A model generated the notes under the pieces. The model saw only the letters and a program-made list of their open reading frames with translations. It did no database searches and was not told where the DNA came from. The position numbers were made by a program, and so were the translations under genes. A DNA stretch of 64,000 nt from an uncultured Bacteroides sp. (lineage in GTDB: Bacteria > Bacteroidota > Bacteroidia > Bacteroidales > Bacteroidaceae). Below are positions 7,865 to 16,083 of this stretch, one piece after another (positions within the stretch are counted from its first letter, which is position 1; every line of letters begins with the position of its first letter). The DNA is taken from positions 1 through 64,000 of the forward strand of contig CAUHML010000001.1 in the NCBI GenBank assembly GCA_959606905.1, written 5' to 3'.

Positions 7865-9376
7865 TCATCTTTTATCAATTACATTAAATTCATAAATAGC
7901 CGGTGCCGCAATGGCCTTCACGACTTTCAATCTTATCTGTTCAGCCGAATAGCTCTGTGGAAAATGAATCACTTTACAGTCTCCCATAGGGTCCTCTGAA
8001 TAATAAATGGTTTGCCATTCACCATCTTTCTTAATGTCTATAGAATAAGCTTGAATACGATTGGTACGCACATTCGAGAATCCATCATCAGCAGTTTTCA
8101 TGTCACAGTACTCAAATATACTAATTTTATTGAAACAATCTCCGACATTTAGTGGGACTGTCAGCGTGGCAAGCGTATCAGTCTTTGCCGCTGCCCAATA
8201 AGTTTGCATACCACCATCCGTAGCAAACTTTCCTCCATACTTGCTTTCCTGATTATCCCACACAGAACTGGCAGTAGCCTTACTACTCAATGAAATGAAC
8301 TTTCCATTACGAGGCAACGGTTTTCCTTTTTTGATTCCTCCCAACCTTTTGTTCAATTCTATAATCGTATTCGCTTCATATTCACGAATGCGACCGGTTT
8401 GATCAGGTGGAATATTTACTACCAATGTGTTGCCATTATCAGTACACCAATAGAACAGCTCCTCCAACTCATCCAAATCTCTGACCGGTACATATCTGTC
8501 TTTTTGAAACCAGTTCCAAAGTTTACTCAAACAAATGGTATGTTCAAAAGGTAAATAATACGACTCACCTTCGTGTATATATTGCTTCTTATCCAACTTA
8601 TGGGCTATCTTCGGATCCCACAAGCGAAAATCACCTGGGAAATATTGGAAATAATACTTATTATCTTCAGTCATCAAATCAGGAAGAGTAAAATTGCGTT
8701 TTCCCTCTTCCATTATGATGGTATGATTCACACCTACAGCACATTGTGGTTGAAGCTTTTTAACATGGCTATAAATCCGAGGCAATTGCCAATCTTCCGG
8801 CTTCTTATCCCATCCTCCATCAAACCAAACTTCATGTACATCCCCATAATTTGTGAGCAACTCGGTAAGTTGCTTTTCCATATAGTCAATATAATTATTA
8901 AAATCTTTATCTTTATAAGAAGAAGCATGGCGGTCCCATAAAGAATAATAGATTGCAAAATCCAGTCCATACTTTTTACAAGCTTTTGAGACTTCGGCCA
9001 CAACATCGGTTTTTACCGGTGATGAAGTTACATCATAATCAGTATATTTACTATCCCACAAACAAAATCCATCATGATGTTTGGTGATAAGTAATACATA
9101 ACGAAATCCCGCATCACGTGCCACACGCACCCATTGGTCACAATCTAAATGCGTAGGGTTGTACTTTTCAACAGGAATGGTGCCATCAGACCATTCGTGA
9201 TTAGTAAATGTATTTACTCCAAAGTGAATAAACATTCCATATTGACGTTTCATCAATGCCTTTTGTTCTTTTGAAGGTCGATTGGACGGAATAAGTGTCA
9301 CTTCTTGCGCTTGTAAAAATGAAGACCCCAATAATGCACTCAAAAAAATGCATATAAACCAAACAAATTTACTCAT
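7865..9376 (-). CDS. GH29 alpha-L-fucosidase with C-terminal discoidin-like domain
   Basis: A 503-residue secreted enzyme with a signal peptide ending at LQAQ (residue 24). The GH29 barrel shows YGMFIHFGVNTFTNHEW (46-62), TKHHDGFCLW (98-107) and the nucleophile D186 in VWFDGGW. Residues about 350-503 form a beta-sandwich resembling F5/8 type C modules (SSKATASSVW...). It would remove alpha-linked fucose from host glycans in the periplasm. It sits inside PUL1 between the remains of a second GH29 gene (9540-9778) and GH35. The HFGVNTFTNHEW form is that of the regiospecific GH29-B-like subgroup, which often wants alpha-1,3/1,4-fucose next to galactose; that subgroup call is tentative. Confidence 0.92.
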   Translation of the reverse strand: MSKFVWFICIFLSALLGSSFLQAQEVTLIPSNRPSKEQKALMKRQYGMFIHFGVNTFTNHEWSDGTIPVEKYNPTHLDCDQWVRVARDAGFRYVLLITKHHDGFCLWDSKYTDYDVTSSPVKTDVVAEVSKACKKYGLDFAIYYSLWDRHASSYKDKDFNNYIDYMEKQLTELLTNYGDVHEVWFDGGWDKKPEDWQLPRIYSHVKKLQPQCAVGVNHTIIMEEGKRNFTLPDLMTEDNKYYFQYFPGDFRLWDPKIAHKLDKKQYIHEGESYYLPFEHTICLSKLWNWFQKDRYVPVRDLDELEELFYWCTDNGNTLVVNIPPDQTGRIREYEANTIIELNKRLGGIKKGKPLPRNGKFISLSSKATASSVWDNQESKYGGKFATDGGMQTYWAAAKTDTLATLTVPLNVGDCFNKISIFEYCDMKTADDGFSNVRTNRIQAYSIDIKKDGEWQTIYYSEDPMGDCKVIHFPQSYSAEQIRLKVVKAIAAPAIYEFNVIDKR

Positions 9377-9388
9377 ATCATTTCACTA

Positions 9389-9469
9389 TTAATGTTTAAA
9401 TACTTTTTGTTTTCCAAATTCAGAATCTCCAAATTTATACAACTTCTTGTTGAAGTTTTCATTCTGCAT
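9389..9469 (-). pseudogene. 26-residue orphan C-terminal fragment
   Basis: ATG at 9469 starts a 26-residue frame (MQNENFNKKLYKFGDSEFGK...) ending at 9389. With TGA just upstream there is no room for a larger protein. It lies between the N-terminal GH29 scrap and the intact GH29 gene. It could be the far end of the same deleted gene, so that only the two ends survive. That link is an inference; the peptide itself is not recognised. Confidence 0.3.
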
Positions 9470-9539
9470 TATGATTCATTTTAATTACGATTCAGCTATC
9501 GTTCTCATATTAATGCAAAACTTTATAGCCTTCATCTTG

Positions 9540-9778
9540 TTATATATACATTACCCACTCGCCTTGTCCGTATAAAGAAGCCGGCCCCCAATGTACAAAT
9601 AATCCAAAACGGGCATCTTTAAACCATGACAAGGTAGCTTCTTCCGGAGATTTTTTATATTGTTTCTCATATCCTTTTAAGAAATAAGGCATTTCCCGCC
9701 ATGTACTCTCTTGAGCACAGGCTTCTGCCAATACGCCTAAAAGACAAATAACAAGAAATTTTATTCGATTTTTTTCAT
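9540..9778 (-). pseudogene. GH29 alpha-L-fucosidase, N-terminal fragment with frameshift
   Basis: The N-terminus of a second GH29 fucosidase: after a signal-peptide-like stretch ([18 protein letters not shown]) it reads [20 protein letters not shown] and ends GQGEWVMYI with a stop at 9540, where a full enzyme needs some 350 more residues. The original start is ATG at 9776-9778, 10 bp after the upstream gene. It is followed by seven A; eight would restore the frame into the signal peptide, so there is also a one-base homopolymer deletion. The gene is dead twice over: frameshifted at the start and lacking its catalytic part. It belongs to a different GH29 type from the intact neighbour. Confidence 0.8.
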
Positions 9779-9788
9779 CTATATTTCT

Positions 9789-12263
9789 TTATTTATACTC
9801 TAACCATGCAGTAGCGTTAGTATCAGAATCTGTCGAAAAACGTATCCATCTTGCTTGGAAAGGAGCCTTCAATTCATGAGCCAACTTTTCACCTGGTTTT
9901 ACAGTCAAAGTAGTATAACTCATCCATTTCCCATTACCTGTTGGGTCAATTTCTATGGTAAAGGTTACATCTTTTTGAGAACTATGTGACAAGGTTAAAT
10001 TCTTCTTATCATAAAAGCCGATCAGATACGGATCGGACACCTCTCCTGCCTTTACTAGAGTGTTTTTCCAAGGACCGCCTTTGCCTGTCGGTTTGCCCAT
10101 ACTCCACAAATCATCAATAGCACCTACCCATACGGCAGCTTTACCATCTTCCGACACGATGATATGTTCATTGTCTTTATCCTTTTTAGGATCAATACCG
10201 GTCATCACTAACATTCCCCGGTAAGAGGCATAATCATTAATCCGGAAATTATGAGAAGCAATCGGACGAATCTTGGCATAACCATCCGCATTTTCAGCAG
10301 GTAGTTCATAGAAAGTACCATGACAGTTGAATAAGTCACGTTCAGTAGCCACTTCGCGACAAATACGTATCACATCCTGTCCAATCAACTTAGTGTAATT
10401 TTCGTCTCCCAACGGTAAACGCCAACGTCTTTGTCTGTCGTCAACGATCAGAATCGATGATTCGTCAATAGTAACTACCTGATGAGGTATCGCAAATTTC
10501 TCACGAATAAAATCGGTAGTCTGAGTATCATCCTTACGCACCAAAGCTAAAGTGTCGCTCATCTCATAATACCCGTTTTCTATTACTTTACCGTTTTCAA
10601 TATTCGAAGCTAATACACCTAAAGCTCTTCTATTTTTGCCTAGGCCATATAACAATCCTCCAAGAGTATTTTCTTCCGATACTTTCGACAATCCGTTGAA
10701 CATAGAAGAAGAGGCGGAAGAACGAGTATCAACCGTAGTATATACGAAACTTACAGACACATTACTTTCCTTGTCTATTTTCACACGAATCCATTCGCCC
10801 TGCTCTTCGGCAGCAAAAGGAAGATAAGCCGATTGTCCCACTTTTACCTGCACAGCAGTCAGTTCCTTCCAAACATTATTTCCCTTCCGATCTATCTCAA
10901 ATGTGAAAGTAATATCTTGCTTTCCGTCATTTTGCAGCCAGCAACAACGTTGTTCCCAACCGGCAAACATATACGGATCTGAATAAACATTTGCCTGCAC
11001 ATCTTCTTTTTCCCAGATTGCTCCATCTACTGTTGCAGGGCCCAGCTCGTCAGGTTTAGTCAAAGACGTGAACCAAAGATTAGAATTGGATTGTCCCGGA
11101 CCGTCTATATTTCCTTTTGCCTTCCGTCTGTTTAAAAATTCTTTTTGGGCAGAATCATCGCAGCCAAACACCAATTCATCATTCCAACGGGCAAAGTCTC
11201 CAATTACTTTCAAATAACTTGAACGGGGACGAATACCGGCAGAGTTATCAGCAGTAAACAGTTTTGGGAAACGCCAGAACAGGCCGTGCATAGTCATCAG
11301 ATAATCCGGTTGGTCATCTGTTCCTACATTACGGATACGTGGCCATTCAGTATTCCACCCGTGTGCACCATCATAAGAATGACTTGCCTTGGGCAAACGA
11401 TAAAAGGTCCATCCTTTCTGCGAATCTCTCACTCCAAGCAATACTGATTTATGATCCCAGCCTGTAGCCCAAATGGGATCCGTTTCCGGATTTGTATTAC
11501 CGTATATACCGCCGGGACCGGTCAATTCTACAAATTGATTACGACGCACGACTTTCCAGCCTTTGCCGTCCCATTCTGATAGTGAACCGGATAACGCATC
11601 AAAATACTTCATAGCGGCGGCACTATTCTCTCCGTTATTGGAGAATACCATCACTCCTTGTCCTGAATACAATCCTTTACCATGCGCTCCCGGCAGTAAT
11701 TCTACGGGTTTGGGGGTATTTTTAGCGTCTTTACGATACAGACGCCATGCTTCATTACTATCTTTATATAATTCCTTAGCTTTCAAAGTATTAACATCTA
11801 CTTCATAGAAACCTTCTTCCATCGTGCCAATATAAATCTTATTGGCAGGATCTGTCAAATGACGAGCCGAACCAGTATATCGTCCCGGAGCCTCCTGCCA
11901 AGGCAAAACTCTGACATTACCAGACTCGTTAATAAAATACGGGCCTATATTCAATTGGTTTGATTCCTTATGAATCAATCGATTAGCCGGTGTTCCTCCA
12001 ATACTTTCTGAGCGAACAATCATCTTCTTGTCCGGAGTTATCTGATATAGTTTATCAGATGACCCGAAAGGTAAATGAGGTCCATAGGTGATAGCCCATA
12101 GACTACCTGCCCAAGGAACCACTGCACCTGTTCCGCACTCGCCCTCATTATTATAAAAAGCCAGTTTAGGATAAATTCCCGATATATTATCCTTTTGTGT
12201 TTGTTGTGGTGCAGTACATCCTACTACCCCTAAAGCCAATAAACCTGTCCAAAAATGTTTCAT
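9789..12263 (-). CDS. Large lipoprotein of unknown function with internal duplication
   Basis: An 824-residue predicted lipoprotein (LGVVGC, Cys16). The residues after Cys16 (TAPQQTQK) lack the acidic surface-export signal, so it is probably periplasmic. I do not recognise a family. Many aromatic and glycine-rich beta segments in 30-420 suggest a beta-propeller or similar fold. Residues about 427-509 and 742-824 are repeats of one another: both have SDPY, then DxTFTxEIDxxGNxxW, a VKxG turn and a WIR strand, as in a beta-sandwich binding module. It stands between the M60 peptidase and the broken GH29, so it is likely an enzyme or binding protein of PUL1. Function is open. Confidence 0.7.
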   Translation of the reverse strand: MKHFWTGLLALGVVGCTAPQQTQKDNISGIYPKLAFYNNEGECGTGAVVPWAGSLWAITYGPHLPFGSSDKLYQITPDKKMIVRSESIGGTPANRLIHKESNQLNIGPYFINESGNVRVLPWQEAPGRYTGSARHLTDPANKIYIGTMEEGFYEVDVNTLKAKELYKDSNEAWRLYRKDAKNTPKPVELLPGAHGKGLYSGQGVMVFSNNGENSAAAMKYFDALSGSLSEWDGKGWKVVRRNQFVELTGPGGIYGNTNPETDPIWATGWDHKSVLLGVRDSQKGWTFYRLPKASHSYDGAHGWNTEWPRIRNVGTDDQPDYLMTMHGLFWRFPKLFTADNSAGIRPRSSYLKVIGDFARWNDELVFGCDDSAQKEFLNRRKAKGNIDGPGQSNSNLWFTSLTKPDELGPATVDGAIWEKEDVQANVYSDPYMFAGWEQRCCWLQNDGKQDITFTFEIDRKGNNVWKELTAVQVKVGQSAYLPFAAEEQGEWIRVKIDKESNVSVSFVYTTVDTRSSASSSMFNGLSKVSEENTLGGLLYGLGKNRRALGVLASNIENGKVIENGYYEMSDTLALVRKDDTQTTDFIREKFAIPHQVVTIDESSILIVDDRQRRWRLPLGDENYTKLIGQDVIRICREVATERDLFNCHGTFYELPAENADGYAKIRPIASHNFRINDYASYRGMLVMTGIDPKKDKDNEHIIVSEDGKAAVWVGAIDDLWSMGKPTGKGGPWKNTLVKAGEVSDPYLIGFYDKKNLTLSHSSQKDVTFTIEIDPTGNGKWMSYTTLTVKPGEKLAHELKAPFQARWIRFSTDSDTNATAWLEYK

Positions 12264-12289
12264 GTTGTTCTTTATTAATTATATAATTA

Positions 12290-15061
12290 TTAAAATGTTA
12301 CTTCTACTTTTTCTCCAGTTGCAGATACTGCGAAGACTTGAACTTTAGTTCCTAAGTTTCCATTTACAGTAAAAGAGGAGGCTGGAGATACAAAACATAA
12401 TTTACCTTCCGAATAAACTTCGTAAATTGCTACATTCCTCCAATTAGTCATTACAATTTTTTGACCTTCTCTTTGAGCAGTACCTTTTAGAATAGAACTA
12501 AAGGTCTTATAACAATCAATATTACTATCGCAGATATACTCTATAATTCCTTTTGGTTTTGGTAATCCTAAATCAGTAATACGTTGTTTAGTTTCATTAA
12601 TCATTGCCTCGGTAACCACAAACTGTCCTTTACTATAATCTGATTTTTCAATATCTATTGGTTCAAAAAATCCCCATTTCACGAAGAATTCCGTTAAATC
12701 TAGTCCCGACGCCTTACTTGCCAAAAATGTAAACTCTAATTGACTTTTACCAGGAGTGTCCTGATCCGTATTAATACGTATGAGTTCATATAAGTCTTTA
12801 TAAAAATCTTCTTGTCCAATAGCCTTAGTATATAGATATAATTGCCAGAATGGGACTAACTGGTTAAAGACATTTACATCCGAATCTGTAATGATATGAG
12901 CACGTTTACGTATAAAATACATACACATAGACTTCTCATAAATGTTAGTATAATCACCCTGCTTATTTAATAGACGTGATTGATTTCCAAACGAAGTCTG
13001 AACATATAAAGAATGAATATTATTAGTCACTTCAGTCATTCCCAACCAACAAAGTCCCGGCTTAGTTTGATAAGAATGTCCTACTTCATGTGCCGGTCCC
13101 CAAATTGAAGTAGTAGACAATTTCTCCAAATTACACAAGTCATTCATCGTACCGACAACATACCCCGTATGATTACCGGCAGAATACATATAACTATCAT
13201 TATACATGACAGAAAAACAAACATGATTCGGATCCATTCGATCATATTTTTCCAACCCCATAAATTGTTGTTCAAGTAATACCAGTCTGTCATAAGCATC
13301 TATTAAAGCCTTACCATCCGGAGTGTTTGCCTTGAACTTGTCTACCGGAAAGATCAAATGAGCTTTCTCCCCAAGCACATCAAAATGAGGTCCTACTGCA
13401 GCATTTAACAAACGGTTCCAATCAGAAGGTTGATGTTTTCCAGAGTCAAAATATCCGTTTACTTGTCCTGACGGAATATGTATTTTTATCGGCAATGCCT
13501 CTCTATATTCAGAAGTATGATAATAAATATAGATCAATCCGTCTGTATCCGCTATAAAACGATTAATCCCTTCTGACAAAGGATAAGAATAGTTATTATT
13601 AAACCCATCCCCTCCGGGTACATTCAGATTTAAGATACGAGCCGAAAGCTGATATCCATGAGTGTCTCCTAACAACACTACGACTTCTTTTCCTTTATTT
13701 ACAAATATTCCGGTCGGATTATCCAGTAAATCGTGTCCAGCGCTTGTCTTGTTTGCTTTACGGAATAATTCCGGATGTGGATAAGCTTTATACTCCTGGA
13801 TACGAAAATCACGCGGATATTTATTGATAGAGAGATAAAAAGCTACATTACGGAAAAGCGGGTCAGGGCATGCATCTATGTCCTTTTCGGTAATTCCCGG
13901 TTTTAACTCAGAACACGTAATATCCGTAAACAAATTAAGAGGATCATAATTATCCGGATTCTGACGATAAAACTCCATTTCTTTTATTACAAGATATTTA
14001 CCTGACGACTCTGTAACTTCAAATTTAATCCCTTTCGGATTAATAACCGGGCTAGAAAATCTAATAAGCACCGTAGTACTTCCGGATAAATCGACATCCA
14101 TTAACTTTGTGTATTCCGGTTCTGCCTCAGTAGATACAAATATCTCTGCTTTTTTTAATACATTACTACTTATTGAATGACAAACGCAATAATCAATTCT
14201 AGGCTGTTCCGTAAATTCAAAAGTTAATGTCAACGGCCAATTATTAGGAAAAGCATCTTCTGATGTATTAGAATGATATCCGGTCTCTTTACTTCTATCA
14301 TAAGTCCTATGAAATCCTGAAGATCCCAACTGAGATACTTTGCCCAGAGAATTTACTGCACTACCTGTGGAAACCGGAACTAATAGATCACCTTGAATAC
14401 CAGATTCACCACTTTCATACTCTCCTAAGGCCTCTTGAGATATAATTAACTCAGAGAATAAATCACTTGCTTTATCTTTTACCGTAATAGTTCCCGTACG
14501 CTTTTCCCCTTTATTACGTTGAATAAAATATGTATGGCCCGTAGTCACATATTCTGCCGTGCGGGTGGTGACCGGCAACGTGATCCAATCGACAGTCGGT
14601 ATTATTTCAAACTCTACATTTGCAGTTACTGTAAACTCTATTTTTCCTCCTTCCGCAGTAAAAGTTCTCATCATAGGAGAGATTAAAATACCTTTATCCG
14701 TCCCCAATTGACGCACAGTTATTTTTTTCGATAACTCTGCTGCCTTCACGGTAATAATAGTACTCCGCTGTTCTTTTCCCGTATTGGGGGTAACAGAGAT
14801 AGTAAGTTTGTGATTCCCCGAATTAATGTCAGGAAGAATACTGCACCAGCTTTTACCATTGCTTTCTACAGTAGCACTCCACTCTGCTTGATTGGTCGTA
14901 ATTACAATCGTTTGCGATTCTCCATTCTCTTTGAAATCTACAAATTGTTCTGCTATTTCTAATGTAGCAGTATTAGCTCCTTTACCTTCTTCATCGGAGC
15001 AAGCGCTTACCACTGTGCATAAAAAGAACAGCATAAAAAAAAATAATAATCTTTTTTTCAT
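12290..15061 (-). CDS. Surface lipoprotein M60-like zinc peptidase with BACON and discoidin-like domains
   Basis: A 923-residue lipoprotein (VVSAC, Cys21, followed by acidic SDEE, a surface-export type signal). Two BACON-like beta domains occupy about 30-120 and 125-212, a discoidin-like module about 225-368, and the M60/enhancin-like peptidase about 400-830. The zinc motif is HEVGH at 658-662, with a likely third ligand or catalytic glutamate E677 (GMTEVTNN). A small beta domain ends the protein. M60-like enzymes of gut bacteria cut O-glycosylated mucin-type proteins. On the cell surface it would open glycoprotein for the fucosidase and galactosidases encoded downstream. Family and active site are clear; substrate is inferred. 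Confidence 0.9.
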   Translation of the reverse strand: MKKRLLFFFMLFFLCTVVSACSDEEGKGANTATLEIAEQFVDFKENGESQTIVITTNQAEWSATVESNGKSWCSILPDINSGNHKLTISVTPNTGKEQRSTIITVKAAELSKKITVRQLGTDKGILISPMMRTFTAEGGKIEFTVTANVEFEIIPTVDWITLPVTTRTAEYVTTGHTYFIQRNKGEKRTGTITVKDKASDLFSELIISQEALGEYESGESGIQGDLLVPVSTGSAVNSLGKVSQLGSSGFHRTYDRSKETGYHSNTSEDAFPNNWPLTLTFEFTEQPRIDYCVCHSISSNVLKKAEIFVSTEAEPEYTKLMDVDLSGSTTVLIRFSSPVINPKGIKFEVTESSGKYLVIKEMEFYRQNPDNYDPLNLFTDITCSELKPGITEKDIDACPDPLFRNVAFYLSINKYPRDFRIQEYKAYPHPELFRKANKTSAGHDLLDNPTGIFVNKGKEVVVLLGDTHGYQLSARILNLNVPGGDGFNNNYSYPLSEGINRFIADTDGLIYIYYHTSEYREALPIKIHIPSGQVNGYFDSGKHQPSDWNRLLNAAVGPHFDVLGEKAHLIFPVDKFKANTPDGKALIDAYDRLVLLEQQFMGLEKYDRMDPNHVCFSVMYNDSYMYSAGNHTGYVVGTMNDLCNLEKLSTTSIWGPAHEVGHSYQTKPGLCWLGMTEVTNNIHSLYVQTSFGNQSRLLNKQGDYTNIYEKSMCMYFIRKRAHIITDSDVNVFNQLVPFWQLYLYTKAIGQEDFYKDLYELIRINTDQDTPGKSQLEFTFLASKASGLDLTEFFVKWGFFEPIDIEKSDYSKGQFVVTEAMINETKQRITDLGLPKPKGIIEYICDSNIDCYKTFSSILKGTAQREGQKIVMTNWRNVAIYEVYSEGKLCFVSPASSFTVNGNLGTKVQVFAVSATGEKVEVTF

Positions 15062-15089
15062 GATATAGATATAATATGAATGTTTTGAA

Positions 15090-15118
15090 AAGGAGGATAC
15101 CTTTAATGCATCCTCCTT
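15090..15118 (-). terminator. Hairpin between the discoidin lipoprotein and the M60 gene
   Basis: AAGGAGGAT (15090-15098) pairs with ATCCTCCTT (15110-15118). On the minus strand TTTTC follows. It probably ends part of the susCD transcripts, making transporter genes more abundant than the enzyme genes. Confidence 0.6.
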
Positions 15119-15140
15119 AAAGCCTATGCCATAGACTTAC

Positions 15141-16058
15141 TTATTCTTCGGTAGCTTCCGGATCATAAAAATAGCGTTCCACATTGTAAATACGAAATTC
15201 CGCCATTGAAAAATTTACGTTACCCGTATGAGTCTTCTTTACATGAAAACGAAGATAATTGAACTCGAAAGGAACTTCATATACATCAGAAGAATATGCT
15301 GCCAATGCAACTTCAGGTAACCCGTCGGCCACTGTTGTCAATGTTTTTACCTGAGTCCATTCATCATCCTCATTTACCTTAACAGAGCATTCTATTTCTG
15401 CCGGAAAACTACCGACACTTCTATTTATATACGAGAATTTCAAATACTTCTGAGACTTCGGGTATGCAATATCCAAATAGTAAGTTGTTCCTGCAGGTAC
15501 TCCGGAATATGCAGTATTCAAAAAAGTACTGGTATTATTATCAAGCAAACGTTCCGGACCATAACCATCAGCAATGCAACTTGACTGCGGAATAGTAGTA
15601 ACACCATCGGGCTGAAATCCGCCTAATGTCAAATTATCAATGGTTATAGCCAACTCCGTAGATGTTTTTTCATCAATAACCGGAGCTCGTTCTGCGATTC
15701 CTGTTATTCGTTGTACTATTCCCGGTGTAAAGGTTGTACTGAATGGCTGTACTTCGAATGTATATTCTCCATATCTTTTGAGCGCATTATCTATCGTAAA
15801 TGAGTTACTGAATCTGCTTGTCGTTTTCTTAATATTTTTCTTTACAGCGGGATCATAATAACGTATCTCAACCAAACGTGTAGTATTAGCATCTTCTTCA
15901 ACAGCATACTCCCATGTTAACGTAATGGAACCGGGAGCACTCTGTGTTGTTAAGTTCTGAATTTCAGTAGCGGCAATACTTTCTTCATCGTCAGAATTAC
16001 ATGCTGCAACGATCAGTCCTAAACTGAGGAGGGGTAGTATATATTTTATTAATTTCAT
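15141..16058 (-). CDS. Lipoprotein with Fn3-like and discoidin-like domains (DUF4959 type)
   Basis: A 305-residue lipoprotein (LIVAAC, Cys20, then NSDDEE, a surface-export type signal). Residues about 30-125 form a fibronectin-III/DUF4959-like domain (SITLTWEYAVEEDA...). Residues about 150-295 form an F5/8 type C-like module that starts with DGYGPERLLDNNTSTF and ends with MAEFRIYNV. Its place directly after susD is the usual place of a surface glycan-binding protein, so it probably helps SusC/D hold glycoprotein glycans. It has no catalytic motif. It lies 25 bp after susD and is followed by a terminator-like hairpin. Confidence 0.8.
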   Translation of the reverse strand: MKLIKYILPLLSLGLIVAACNSDDEESIAATEIQNLTTQSAPGSITLTWEYAVEEDANTTRLVEIRYYDPAVKKNIKKTTSRFSNSFTIDNALKRYGEYTFEVQPFSTTFTPGIVQRITGIAERAPVIDEKTSTELAITIDNLTLGGFQPDGVTTIPQSSCIADGYGPERLLDNNTSTFLNTAYSGVPAGTTYYLDIAYPKSQKYLKFSYINRSVGSFPAEIECSVKVNEDDEWTQVKTLTTVADGLPEVALAAYSSDVYEVPFEFNYLRFHVKKTHTGNVNFSMAEFRIYNVERYFYDPEATEE

Positions 16059-16083
16059 TTTATAGAATCTTTATGTATAACAA

